From Sipunculus nudus (lineage: Eukaryota > Annelida > Sipuncula > Golfingiida > Sipunculidae), in contig CM049307.1 of the NCBI GenBank assembly GCA_026874595.1, forward strand, positions 45,691,678 to 45,755,677: a stretch of DNA of 64,000 nucleotides, written 5' to 3'. Below are positions 12,986-23,242 of this stretch, one piece after another (positions within the stretch are counted from its first letter, which is position 1; each line of letters opens with the position of its first letter). The notes under the pieces were generated by a model. It saw nothing but the letters and a program-made list of their open reading frames with translations, did no database searches and was not told where the DNA came from. The position numbers and the translations under genes are program-made.

Positions 12986-14983
12986 GACCTTATTCCAATG
13001 GTCATATACTCCATAGCTAATTCCCAATTTTCACTAACCTGTAGGCATGGGGAGTGGGCCTTCCAGTGTTTGCTTGGTGATTGCATACATCTCGTAAGAT
13101 ATTTTTGTTGATGACTGATAATGCAGGCCATATCACTACCATGTAATATTCTTTTTATTTATTTTTGAGAAAATACTTGTTGCAGAAACAATAAACCTGC
13201 CATGCAGAATTGGCCGAGGTTATTGTAAACATAATCAATATAAAATTCTCAGGCATGTTACAAATGTCATTAAATACTAACAAGGGCCATAAATAAACAC
13301 ATAGCTTACAGCAAATCCTGGTGAAGACGAAAGCTTTAAATACTCCGGATTCAGCTCATAGCAATGCCTAGCTGTTAGTAAGTTCTGCGAGTATAATACA
13401 ACAAGGAGCTAACTACCCACAGGGGTAAAAAAAAGTCTCACTGGGAGATGGTATATCTCTGAAGCACTACTACTTCTTCTTCTGTCGGATATAATGGGAT
13501 AATTGAAGTCACATGTATCTTGTACACCTTGCATGTGTTAGTACCAGCAGGAACACTATGTTAACATGCTAGCATAGAGCCATCATCTCAATGAAATGGC
13601 TATATTAATGTTTGATACACCTGCATCTAATATTATCCAAAGTTATATAAACTATGTTTGTGTATGCTGAAGTATGATGTACATTTAACTATTAATATAT
13701 TATTGTGTGGGCTGAAATATGTAAATATAACTATAAATAAATAATTCTAATTATGCAGCAATATGTACATATAACTGTTAATAATATAATTATGTGTCAA
13801 TGTATAAATTTACATTTATAACAGCCAGTTTGGAAATATGTAGCCTTACAGTACAGCATACATTATAATGATACAAAACTTGATCTCGTCAAGTTTTTAT
13901 ATTTTTCTAACTTTAACTTAATAGTTTGACCTTTCTGCTGTAAAGAAAGTTAACAATTGGCTGTATGTAATAATAAAGTGTTTTATATAGTATATAAGAG
14001 GCTAAAAATGGACATACTTAAAATGTCATCACAGCTGAGAAAGGATTTGTTTCATGAAGCTCTGTGGTTTAATGATTGATACAGAATGCTATATTTAGCT
14101 TTCCTGTCAATATCTGCATCAGAACTATTAAGGTCTAAGAGCACGTCTGGCTGAAAGTAAATGGTATTTTAAACATTAATTAACACAAATATGTTATCCT
14201 GGCAATACAATTAATAATAATATTATGTTATGAAGTTTGTTATTAAGAGATTTCATCCTAATATATAAATATACATATAACATGTCAATATTGATGACAA
14301 ATTTATATACTTATCAAAATTAAAGATTGTTACAAATCTGAGTTATATATAGAAATTACGTGTGATATACACTAAAACAATATATTCATCCAGTGGTTCA
14401 TACCAGTTTATTTTGGCATTATCACTAGTCATACTTAGCTAGAATGTAAAGCTATTAATGTAAAGTCACTATTATTTATTTGTTAACTTATAAATGAAAC
14501 TTCAAACACTACGGTGATGCCATGTAAAGGAAATATTCTGTACACATGTGACCATTCCATGAATAATTCATAGACAAGTCCAACAAAATTTGTCACATAC
14601 AACTTGAACCTGCATCATCATAAGAAATGCTCCTCCACAAAAGAAATTCTTCATCTATTTTCATTATTCATGTTGTCATATTTACATTCTGTTCACCCAT
14701 TCTGTGTCTAAATAAATGTTGATGCCAGTATTAAAAATTTCACACAGTGATGTTAATAAATGACAAAGCAGCTGAACACAGAAAAGCACTCACTTGGACC
14801 ATGTTTCCATTCATAAATCAAAGATGTACAACTAAGTCTAAGCCCCAAACCTACTTTACACCTGGTATGTATATAACATGATGTATCTATTTCAGGATTA
14901 ACACGGTTCTCAGTCACTCCCTGCTAACCCTCGGGATGTAATTTACCTGTTTGTTTGTTATCCAATCAATCTTCATCAGCTAC

Positions 14984-15188
14984 CTGTAGATAATACAGAA
15001 TCCGGAGTCTGTGGATCATGTATGCTGTCCCTACAGGGTATACGCTGACCTTCCTTCAGCACCAAGCTAAGGTCAGAGTTGCAGGGCCAGGCCAGGCACT
15101 GCATCGACTGGCACAGGTCCAGTGCTTTACCAATAACAGTTCTCGCAAATGGTCCACTCTCACACTTTACAAATCTCCAAACGGTCAC
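14984..15188 (-). CDS. Possible alternative first exon (internal promoter)
   Basis: In a GC-raised block (about 14.98-15.7 kb) the minus strand has an ATG at 15188 and an open frame of 68 codons plus one base ending at a donor TCTACAG|GTAGCT. The end includes KEGQRIPCRDSIHDPQTPDS. That single leftover base is what the 2564-2631 exon needs, so translation from this ATG would join in frame and give a form without ankyrin repeats and SH3 domain. I see no good acceptor in the phase required from the 17.2-kb exon, which favours a first exon over an internal one. No clear TATA box is visible. The plus strand is also open here. Start, promoter and even exon status are inference. Confidence 0.22.
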
Positions 15189-16299
15189 ATGATTAAGACA
15201 GCTCCGTTTGAATGGCTATAGCAAGCAGGTACCACTGGTGACTGCTAAAATACTGCTGGTTGCTAAATCCCTGCTTGAAATACTGTAGATATGCTGTTTC
15301 TAAGAACCTGCGCTGCTTTCTAGGCTTATGCAGCAAGGAGGATGCACTGAATCCTTATCCCAACATCTTCAGGTGCTGGTGCAGCCCTGCTCAGTCTTAG
15401 GACAACACAAAAGCAGCACAGCCACAGGCTATAGTCTCCACTGGGCTAGATATCTGTGAATTCAATGCAGTTAGAGCTGCAATTCATTTCTGGTGTCTCT
15501 CCGCTCAGATACATCACTATCTGATTACAGTATTGGTCCCCCTAGCATCACAGCCTGTGGCGTCATTCTATATATCTCCCATGGATATCGGTCCATTACG
15601 AGTGATGCGGCACCACTTTGTCACCAGAAGGATCCGCTAAATGTTTCTGCTCGGAGCCTGGCCGGCACTGACTTAATCCAATCACATCCTCTCCGCTCAC
15701 TCTGTTTACTCTGTTTTTTCTTGCACATTTTTGTTCATTTGCACGATCTCTGGGGAGTTAGTGAGACTATCACATTAACTTGTGTCAAGATTACCCGGAC
15801 AGACTGAGACAGAATGCAAACATTTCCTCAAATTACCTTTCTTTCACCCAGATTAGGCCTATACTGACTGTATGGAACTGTTCTTTAGAAACCACTGTTA
15901 TAACATTGACCAAGAGGCTTCATTTACTGATTCATGTTTTATTTTCTCATAAAATATTAAATAACACTGGAAGATACAGTCTAGCAATAAAACAGGCACA
16001 TCCTGTCTGGTTAAAGAAGTGACGGCATCAATTTCTGTGAAATATCAGCCAACAGGTATTTCATATAGTTCATTGATTAGTATATATGTAAAATTGTGTG
16101 AAAATTATCATACACATCAGCTACTCCTAATTTTGTTGAGCATGTTCAAAGTAATAGGTTTTATTATTCAACACTGACTTTGCATTTGATTAAATTAAAT
16201 TATAATAAATTACACCATTATATACACACATGCAAAAAAATGGGACCAAGCCCAGAAAAAAAAACCCTCTCCTTATGGGCACATCTCCATTATGGCTTC

Positions 16300-17216
16300 C
16301 TCTCTAATATGAACATATTTCTATTACGGGTGCCAATGTACTACTGGCACCTCTATTTTATGGATACCCCTCTATTGTGGGGACCACTCTCTTACAGGTA
16401 CCCCTCTATTACAGGCACCCCTAAATTATATCCACCTCTCTATTACAGACACTTCTCTATTAGAGACAAACCTCTTTCACAGACACCCCTTTATAACAGG
16501 CACCTCTATTATGAACATTTGAAGCAATCTCATGAGAAACATAATGAGAGGCTATTTAATGAAATATTGAATGAGAGGTCAAAAACCTCTCTAATATGTG
16601 AACCCCTCTATTATGTTCACCTCTCTTTTACAGACAACCCACTATAATGAACATCTCTTAATACAAGTAACTACTGTGGTTGGCTTTATATTCGCGAGGC
16701 TGAAATTTCGCGATTTCTCAATTTTGAATGTTTCGCGAGGGTTTCATTTTTGCGATTTCACCAGAAACTATATCAAATCTTAGGTAAAGCCATACCTGTG
16801 TGTATTATAAAATGAGAATAATTCATGAGTTTGTGCTATTCTGCTTATATAACGATGGTCTCATACACACAGCACGGGTAGTGTAGTTCAAATTCAAGGG
16901 AACGTTTACCCTATACCTGCTTGAATGTAATTAATTATTAAATTTCTCACTGTTCTAAACTATTTACATACAAGTATTGGTTTCACTGAACAAGAAGAAC
17001 ATACTCAACTGGCCAATTATTCCCGAGGGTTTCATTTTCGCGATTATTTCCCATTCGCGAATATCGCGAAATTAAAACCCTCGCGAACAAAAAGGCAACC
17101 ACAGTATATCATGGACACTTAAAGCAATCTCATAAGAAACTTAGTAAGAGGTCAGTAACCTCTCTAATATAGATAACTCTCTATTGTGGACAAAATGTGT
17201 CTTTAACTGGGAGGGT
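16300..17216. mobile_element. Minisatellite-bearing repeat element interrupted by a MITE
   Basis: Units like CTCTATTACAGRCACCCCT repeat from 16.3 to 16.64 kb. After the MITE at 16674-17104 the same element resumes: both flanks contain AAGCAATCTCATRAGAAAC and ACCTCTCTAATAT. The distal end reads GGGAGGGTCTACTGTA. The left boundary is not clear. The 155-codon open frame here is a repeat artefact. Confidence 0.6.
16674..17104. mobile_element. MITE, TA-flanked, family A copy 2
   Basis: Inverted ends CTGTGGTTGGCTTTATATTC and (reverse complement of right end) CTGTGGTTGCCTTTTTGTTC, flanked by TA at 16672-16673 and 17105-17106. Subterminal TTCGCGA and TCGCGAT motifs repeat and make the ends strongly self-complementary. 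It retains CpG-rich motifs that copy 1 has mostly lost (CGCGA to CACAA or CGCAA), so it looks younger. Confidence 0.88.
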
Positions 17217-17246
17217 CTACTGTATATACATTTAAAAATTACTCAC

Positions 17247-17435
17247 CATGTGATGAACTCTTGCTCATTGGAAGAGGAGATGGCGGTGGAGGAAACTGGT
17301 CGTCCCTGCCTGCCCTGATGTAGTGGCCATTATTTAACTGAGCATGCGAGTGATAGTAGGTAGGTTCCTCATGTAGTTGATGGTCAGGGGATAGCGGGGA
17401 TATTGCTGGGCTCTTCAGACCCCGGTTAAGCACCG
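17247..17435 (-). CDS. CASKIN: CASKIN-like exon: post-SH3 linker with proline-rich stretch
   Basis: A 189-nt exon with acceptor CTGATTACAG and donor CATG|GTGAGT. It continues the frame from the SH3 exon: VLNRGLKSPAISPLSPDH, then EEPTYYHSHAQLNNGHYIR and DDQFPPPPSPLPMSKSSSH, leaving one base (G). It enters with two bases and leaves with one, so its length is a multiple of three and it could be skipped without a frame change. The FPPPPSPLP stretch could be a ligand for SH3 or EVH1 domains. Its sequence is low in complexity and not conserved with vertebrates at sight. Its place after the SH3 domain and exact phase match on both sides support it as the linker that precedes the SAM domains in this family. 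Confidence 0.88.
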
Positions 17436-17648
17436 CTGTAATCAGAGCATTCATCAGTATACACAGTGACCCGGTAGAACGTTGTAATTACATTTGCCAT
17501 GATGTGGTTTGTCTGATCACAACTCCAGATTATATTACATATCATCTAAAGATAAAATTCTGTGTATTTCCCCTTTTGTCGGATGAAGGTTGTTAGACAC
17601 AACATGATTATGTAAACTAGAATACGGGTAGTCGACAAGCGACTACGT

Positions 17649-19366
17649 GTATCCACCAAAATCAGAGAAGGACGGGTGAAGAGAGGCATTGATTGAGTGG
17701 CAAGGGGATATAGAGTTACATGTGTTAAATATTAGAATGGATCTCTGCCACATAAACATGATTGTAGGTGGCGCCACCTGTTATTTGAACGAGAAACTAT
17801 CCAAGATATATACACATATATTTCATGTGGAAAAGTCAAACCACTGCAGAGATATGAGTAATTTTATCCCACAGCAGACAAACAGATGGACACTGTGAAA
17901 AAATGGCTGCAGGTGGCGCCACCATTTTTGTTCATGTTATAAAGCTATCCAAGGGCTACATTTGTGTAAAGTTTTTTTCCTGATTGGTCAAACGGTTCCC
18001 GAGATATGAGCTTGGATGCCTGCAGCATAAACGTGAATGTAGGTGGTGCCACCTGTCATAAAATCAAGAAAGCTATCTAGGATGTATACACATGCCGAAT
18101 TTTAGGTGAATTAGTCAAACCACTGCAGAGATATGAGTGATTTTAACCCAAGGCAGATTAACAAATGGACACTGTGCAAACATGGTTGCAGGTGGCGCCA
18201 CCTTTTGTTGTGTATGTAATAAAGCTATCCCAGGGCTACATTTGTGTAAAAAATTTTTCCGGATCGGTCAAACGGTTCCTGAGATATATGGATTTATGTC
18301 TGGAGTGTTAACGTGAATGTAGGTGGCGCCACCTGTCATTAAATCAAGAAAGCTATCTAGGATGTATATGCATGCTGATTTTTAGGTGAATTAGTCAAAC
18401 CGCTGCAGAGATATGAGTGATTTTAACCCCAGGCAGATGAACAAATGGACACTGTGCAAACATGGTTGCAGGTGGCGCCACCTTTTGTTGTGTATGTAAT
18501 AAAGCTATCCCAGGGCTACATTTGTGTAAAAAATTTTTCCGGATCGGTCAAACGGTTCCCGAGATATATGGGATTATAAGTGGAGCGTTAACATGAATGT
18601 AGGTGGCACCACCTGTCCCAAAATGGAGAAAGCTATCTAGGATGTATATGCATGCCGAATTTTAGGTGAATAAGTCAAACCACTGCAGAGATATGAGTGA
18701 TTTTAACCCCAGGCAGATGAACAGATGGACACTGTGCAAACATGGTTGCAGGTGGCGCCACCTTTTGTTGTGTATGTTATAAAGCTATCCCAGGGCTACA
18801 TTTGTGTAAAATTTTTTTCCGGATCGGTCAAACGGTTCCCGAGATATATGGGATTATGTGTGGAGCATTAACGTGAATGTAGGTGGCGCCACCTGTCACA
18901 AAATCGAGAAAGCTATCTAGGATGTATATGCATGCCGAATTTTAGGTGAATTAGTCGAATCACTGCAGAGATATGAGTGATTTTAACCCAAGGCAGATTA
19001 ACAAATGGACACTGTGCAAACATGGTTGCAGGTGGCGCCACCTTTTGTTGTGTATGTTATAAAGCTTTCCCAGGGCTACATTTGTGTAAAATTTTTTTCC
19101 GGATCGGTCAAACGGTTCCCGAGATATATGGGTTTATGTGTGGAAACAGACGCACAAACGGACGCTGGGCAGAGACGAAAGGTCAGAGGTCAAGGTCACT
19201 TGGTTAGGCACCAGTTCACATGTGACCCGATAATTTGTGTAAGTTTCGGAAAAATCTGTCCAGTAGTCTCAGAGGAGTTCTCCGGAAACGAACGCGGAGG
19301 CGGCGGCGGCGGCGGCGGAACCCGGTCAAAAACATAGTATCCGCAAAACTTCGTTTTGGCGGATAC
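17649..19366. mobile_element. Non-autonomous element carrying a tandem core array
   Basis: Short inverted ends bound the array: GTATCCACCAAAA at 17649-17661 and TTTTGGCGGATAC at 19354-19366. The right end folds on itself (GTATCCGC at 19337 with GCGGATAC). A hairpin GTAGTCG/CGACTAC lies just outside the left end. Inside are about five ~280-bp units and a CGG tract (about 19290-19318). No transposase is seen. The architecture is like bivalve pearl/Helentron-type non-autonomous elements with ~150-bp core repeats. The family assignment is an inference. Confidence 0.65.
17765..19140. repeat. ~280-bp tandem array made of two diverged ~140-bp halves
   Basis: The sequence AGGTGGCGCC recurs at 17911, 18190, 18470, 18750 and 19030 (spacing 279-280) and again in the other half-unit at 17766, 18044, 18321, 18601 and 18881. 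Both halves share the frame AGGTGGCGCCACC ... AAGCTATC ... GAGATAT. GGTGGCGCCACC is a perfect palindrome, intact in eight of ten half-units. Confidence 0.92.
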
Positions 19367-20472
19367 AATTAAGCACTGAGGTACATATTGAAAGAAGGGA
19401 GAACTCAAATTCATTCATAACAGTTTAAAACAGTGAAAGGAAATTTGTCCTTGCACTGTATTAAAGCATATACTGTCTGCCTGCTGGTGCCATTCAAAGA
19501 GCTGACTTTATTCAGTTGTAAAATGTCTTGTGAAATAAGCTGAAAGGATTACCACAAATCTACATTCATATCTACAGTGTATCAGTTTGTGAAGTATCTT
19601 ATATTTTCCATTTAGTGTCAGGTTTTCTCATTTTGATATACCTTTGACATATAGATGTATTTTGTTGAATCAACAAATATATATACAAAAGAAGAGGGCA
19701 ATACACTTGAAGGAGTGCACCCCAGAGTTTTATATAAAATTTGCAGATGAAGTAAAATAAAATATGATCTAGGGAGGTAGATCTAGAACAAAGATTTAAA
19801 TAACAAAAATATCCCAAAATTTCCTCATTCTTTAGCCAAGAAAAAGTAGACCACAGAATAAACTTGATAAATGGGGTCACAGTGACCTATTTTCTAGTTT
19901 GAAAGCAAATGAAAGCCAGCTATCTATACAGAAAATATCATGAGTATATAAACAATAAAGTAAAAGTCTGTAGCAAGATTAAGTATGATAATGAATTGAT
20001 AGATTAATGGATGGACAAAGAAAGGATTATTAGAATGAACATAGCTAATGTATATAGATTGCAAGTGAGCTTGCATGAAACCAGGTATCTATGTGATTAA
20101 ATGTCTGTTCAATACAGGTGTGGACTAAAATGTCAAGTTAATGGAGACCAGCTTTTGAAGGATGTGACCTCTAGCACTATTGTGGGATAGGAGTAGAATA
20201 TTGTGCAGGGTGTATTTGCTGGTCAGGTTAAACTTTCCGGTCAACGTGCCCGTCTGACTAGAACAATATGTACAGGCATCTCGTCACTGACCACCCACTA
20301 ACACTGACCCAACACCACAACAAACGCTGGCAATTTAAAGATATTGATTCAGTCAATGAAGCCATATTCAACTACATTTGTGGCTGATAACTTTGATTAG
20401 CAATCCCTCTACCAACGCTGGGGGTCAACCCACAAACCCTTGCCTGTGAGAGTTCAAGCCTCAAGTCATCAG

Positions 20473-20513
20473 ATTGCCATGGAAACGCTAGCCAGCATGA
20501 GTACCACGGCAAC
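20473..20513. promoter_or_regulatory. Two X-box-like motifs in an intron
   Basis: ATTGCCATGGAAAC (20473-20486) and GTACCACGGCAAC (20501-20513) resemble RFX X-boxes (imperfect palindrome of GTNRCC and RGYAAC). They are 15 bp apart in a stretch richer in GC than its surroundings. The second lacks one base in its left half. The function is inferred. Confidence 0.25.
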
Positions 20514-22774
20514 TATTATTATCATTTTTTTCGAGAGCAGATACAACACTGTACGAGATTAACTGAAATTGCTGGTTTCATCGCGGATTTCACAAGTAGC
20601 TGCCACGTCCACGCATCAACTGGTCAGTTTCCGTGAACAATACGTGGGATTCTGATTAAGTCCTCCCCCACCTAGTTCTATCAGGGCTGTTTCCACTGCC
20701 ATTGTGACAGTGACATGAAATCAATGTTTATTATAGATCATGAATATGTAATACATTGATCTATTGGAACATTCACAACATGAGGTCCCTGTATTGATGA
20801 TTTTGAGGAAGGATACTGAAAGACTTAATGTCATCAAAGACTGAATAACTGAACAAATGACTAGACTGTATCACAATCTAAAATCAATTTGCTCACTGAA
20901 TAGAAATAATAAAATAGAGGCCACAGTTAAAAGCAGTAATTAATAATTAATGAACAGTACAGATGATTGTATTAATTAATAAATTAATAACATAGTTTAT
21001 TAATAAATTAATCAAAATGAATTTAGTTTCATCCAAATGTGACAATGTAATTGTGAAATTTTTACTTGGCACTATTTAAAGAATACTTTAAAGTGACTTA
21101 TACTCCATACTAATGGAGAAATGTTTGAGATAATTGCACTTTTATGACAATATTAAACTTGTTAATTGCACCTAATGTGACCAAAAGTCATCAAATGACC
21201 TCCTATATCAGTTGTAACAGCAGTTTTGACCTGTCATCCAATAATCATCTAATATTTTACCTCTCATCCAATCACCATCCAATCTGCTTTAAACTAGCTT
21301 TAATGTTGACAAAACATCCCACTGGTACTAATTTGAAATGTTAAAACAAGTGCTGATATATGCTGTCTGAATCCCAAATTTTGTTAAGTTAGTGTCACAA
21401 GGACATGCTGTCTCTGAAACTCTCTGATACAGTCCATTTTTCAAAGATCATTTAAAAGCAAGGAGATATAAGAATTATAGTCTATTATTGATATAAAGCT
21501 TTCTATTGTCCTTGTGATCATTCCAAAAGATAAAATAGTATTTATTATACATTTAACATTTTGTTCTTAGTTTAAAAACACTGAAGGTAGAGGACACAGC
21601 CTTTATTATGTGAAAAGATGTAGCTAACAATATGACAGTGGGTATCTTACTCTTGGCAGACTCTTAGTAGTTAATGATGAAGTTATATAATCAAGGAAAA
21701 ATTGTAATGTTAGAGAGTTTCACCCTGTAAATTATATATTGTTATTACCAGTACCATAGGCCTGTATACCTTTAGACAAGGGTAATATCATATCTGATTA
21801 ATACTAACCTAATTATTTAATATTCAAGGATAACTCTCTGTGAATAAGGTTTCTATAAGATATGCAGTTGCATGCTCAGTATCATTTCCAGCCTTTTATA
21901 GGATATGAAAAGAACACATCTCTTCCTCTGCATGTGTACAAATGAATACAAGTGTATGTGGGAAAGTGCAAGTTTGTTTATGTTTGTGTGTTATTATATA
22001 AATATACAGTGATCTGTTATTCCAATATATACACACAGATAAACACAAAATCTACATGAATTGTATTAGTTCTTTCTACAAGTATATTTCCTGAATAAAA
22101 GTAAAGATAAGATGTTTTAAAGAAATAAAAAGACTGATAAAATGTAAAACAAATTATAAAGAATCTTGTAATAAAAGTACTGACAGTATTTTACCCCTTG
22201 CATTACGTATACTCTATTCCACAACCTGTCTGTCCATTGATGTTTCTGATATATTACATTAATTGTTGTCAAACATCATGTGATCCATAATTGTTATAAT
22301 TAATGGAAATTGGACAATTATTAGAATAATGGGAAATGGTAACCCTGAATTATTTCAATAACAATAAAATAAACATTATAACAATAATAACTGATGATTA
22401 TGACTCATAAAGACAAATGCTGCATTCAACATATGACAAAACATAAGATTTCCTTTATATTTGTAATACTGACTTTTTAGCTAGTGAGCCAAATATTTAA
22501 AGCACTTAATGTGCTTGCTAACTTTAATTGGACCACAGAGGGGTATTTTCATTACTCTCAACTGGAAAATAATTTCAATTTCCAATGGACATTCTGTTAT
22601 GGAATTTAGCATTTTGACCTGATGCACATCTGGTGTACAGAAAACATGAGCCAGATCTAGTCAATAAATGATCCTCTGTAATACACCAGAATTTCCTCTA
22701 CGAAGCCGCCATCACCGCAAGCTATTAACAGCGGTGCTAGAGCAAATGCACAGCCAATATGTCTGCCAACTTAC

Positions 22775-22822
22775 ACCGGGGCATGTATGGTCTCCACTGG
22801 TTTTTAGGCCAAGTTTGTCGTC
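22775..22822 (-). CDS. Candidate 48-nt microexon between SH3 domain and linker
   Basis: A 48-nt segment is bounded by a strong acceptor (TTGTTTTCAG) and a perfect donor (GTAAGT). Its length is a multiple of 3 and it is open in the phase set by its neighbours: A|GA gives Arg, then RQTWPKNQWRPYMPR, and the last T joins CG as Ser. Skipping it gives DRQ-T-VLNRG; including it adds 16 residues. The peptide is strongly basic with two Trp. Neuronal scaffolds often carry such microexons. It does not match the vertebrate CASK-binding motif. The evidence is splice-site quality plus phase only. Confidence 0.42.
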
Positions 22823-23216
22823 CTGAAAACAATATGTGATTGATTATACCTACAGCACTCTCATAAGGCATATAATGACCCCACCACTTGTGCAAAGCCT
22901 GGTATGTTTTTTAAGTTTTATTTGATGAATCAAAAATGCAATTAACCACCATGATAAAAATAATCATCCTGGGACATGCTGACACAATTTTTTTTCAATA
23001 TTTAGGAAACACGGGTTGTTTTATAAATTGAGCCACTGGCAAATAATTTTTTTCTGGCATGTAATGCTCACCTTCATCAAAATAAAAATTTAAGTACTTT
23101 TGCCATTAGCTTTTGTTGAATCAATTTTATTATATTCAGCTGTTACACTTATATGCTACCAAACCTTGTACTTTACAGAATCAAGGAAACAAGGTTCTAT
23201 AGTCAAAATTCTGCTC

Positions 23217-23242
23217 ATATATATATATATATATATATATAT
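23217..23242. repeat. AT microsatellite
   Basis: (AT)13. Confidence 0.95.

Larger units (their letters stand above)
2632..14983 (-). other. Intron region rich in repeats
   Basis: This first part of a 14.6-kb intron holds a 22-bp-like minisatellite (2.9-3.1 kb), G tracts at 5287, 6605 and 7990, a GA microsatellite (7.14-7.31 kb), a ~150-bp direct duplication (7.41 and 8.10 kb), a degenerate element ending in a hairpin at 8.84 kb, an AT microsatellite (9.55 kb) and MITEs at 10.9 and 12.2 kb. Stretches 3.1-5.2, 5.5-6.5 and 13-14.9 kb show nothing but AT-rich unique sequence. Confidence 0.6.
15189..17246 (-). other. Rest of the intron: GC-raised block, minisatellite, nested MITE
   Basis: 15.19-15.7 kb is richer in GC and CpG than its surroundings and could be the promoter of the candidate first exon at 14984-15188. 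It is followed by AT-rich DNA, then a CTCTATTACAG minisatellite element (16.3-17.2 kb) interrupted by a MITE. Confidence 0.5.

Noticed and set aside
16180-16647. Open frame of 155 codons on the plus strand
   Set aside because: It runs through the CTCTATTACAG minisatellite, so the length comes from the repeat lacking stops; no start context, splice sites or known domain.
17765-19140. CRISPR array
   Set aside because: Repeats are ~280 bp, contiguous and dimeric with no spacers, in a eukaryotic genome.
18977-19337. Two open frames of 76 and 110 codons on the plus strand
   Set aside because: They cover the tandem array and CGG tract; the other array units do not keep the frame.
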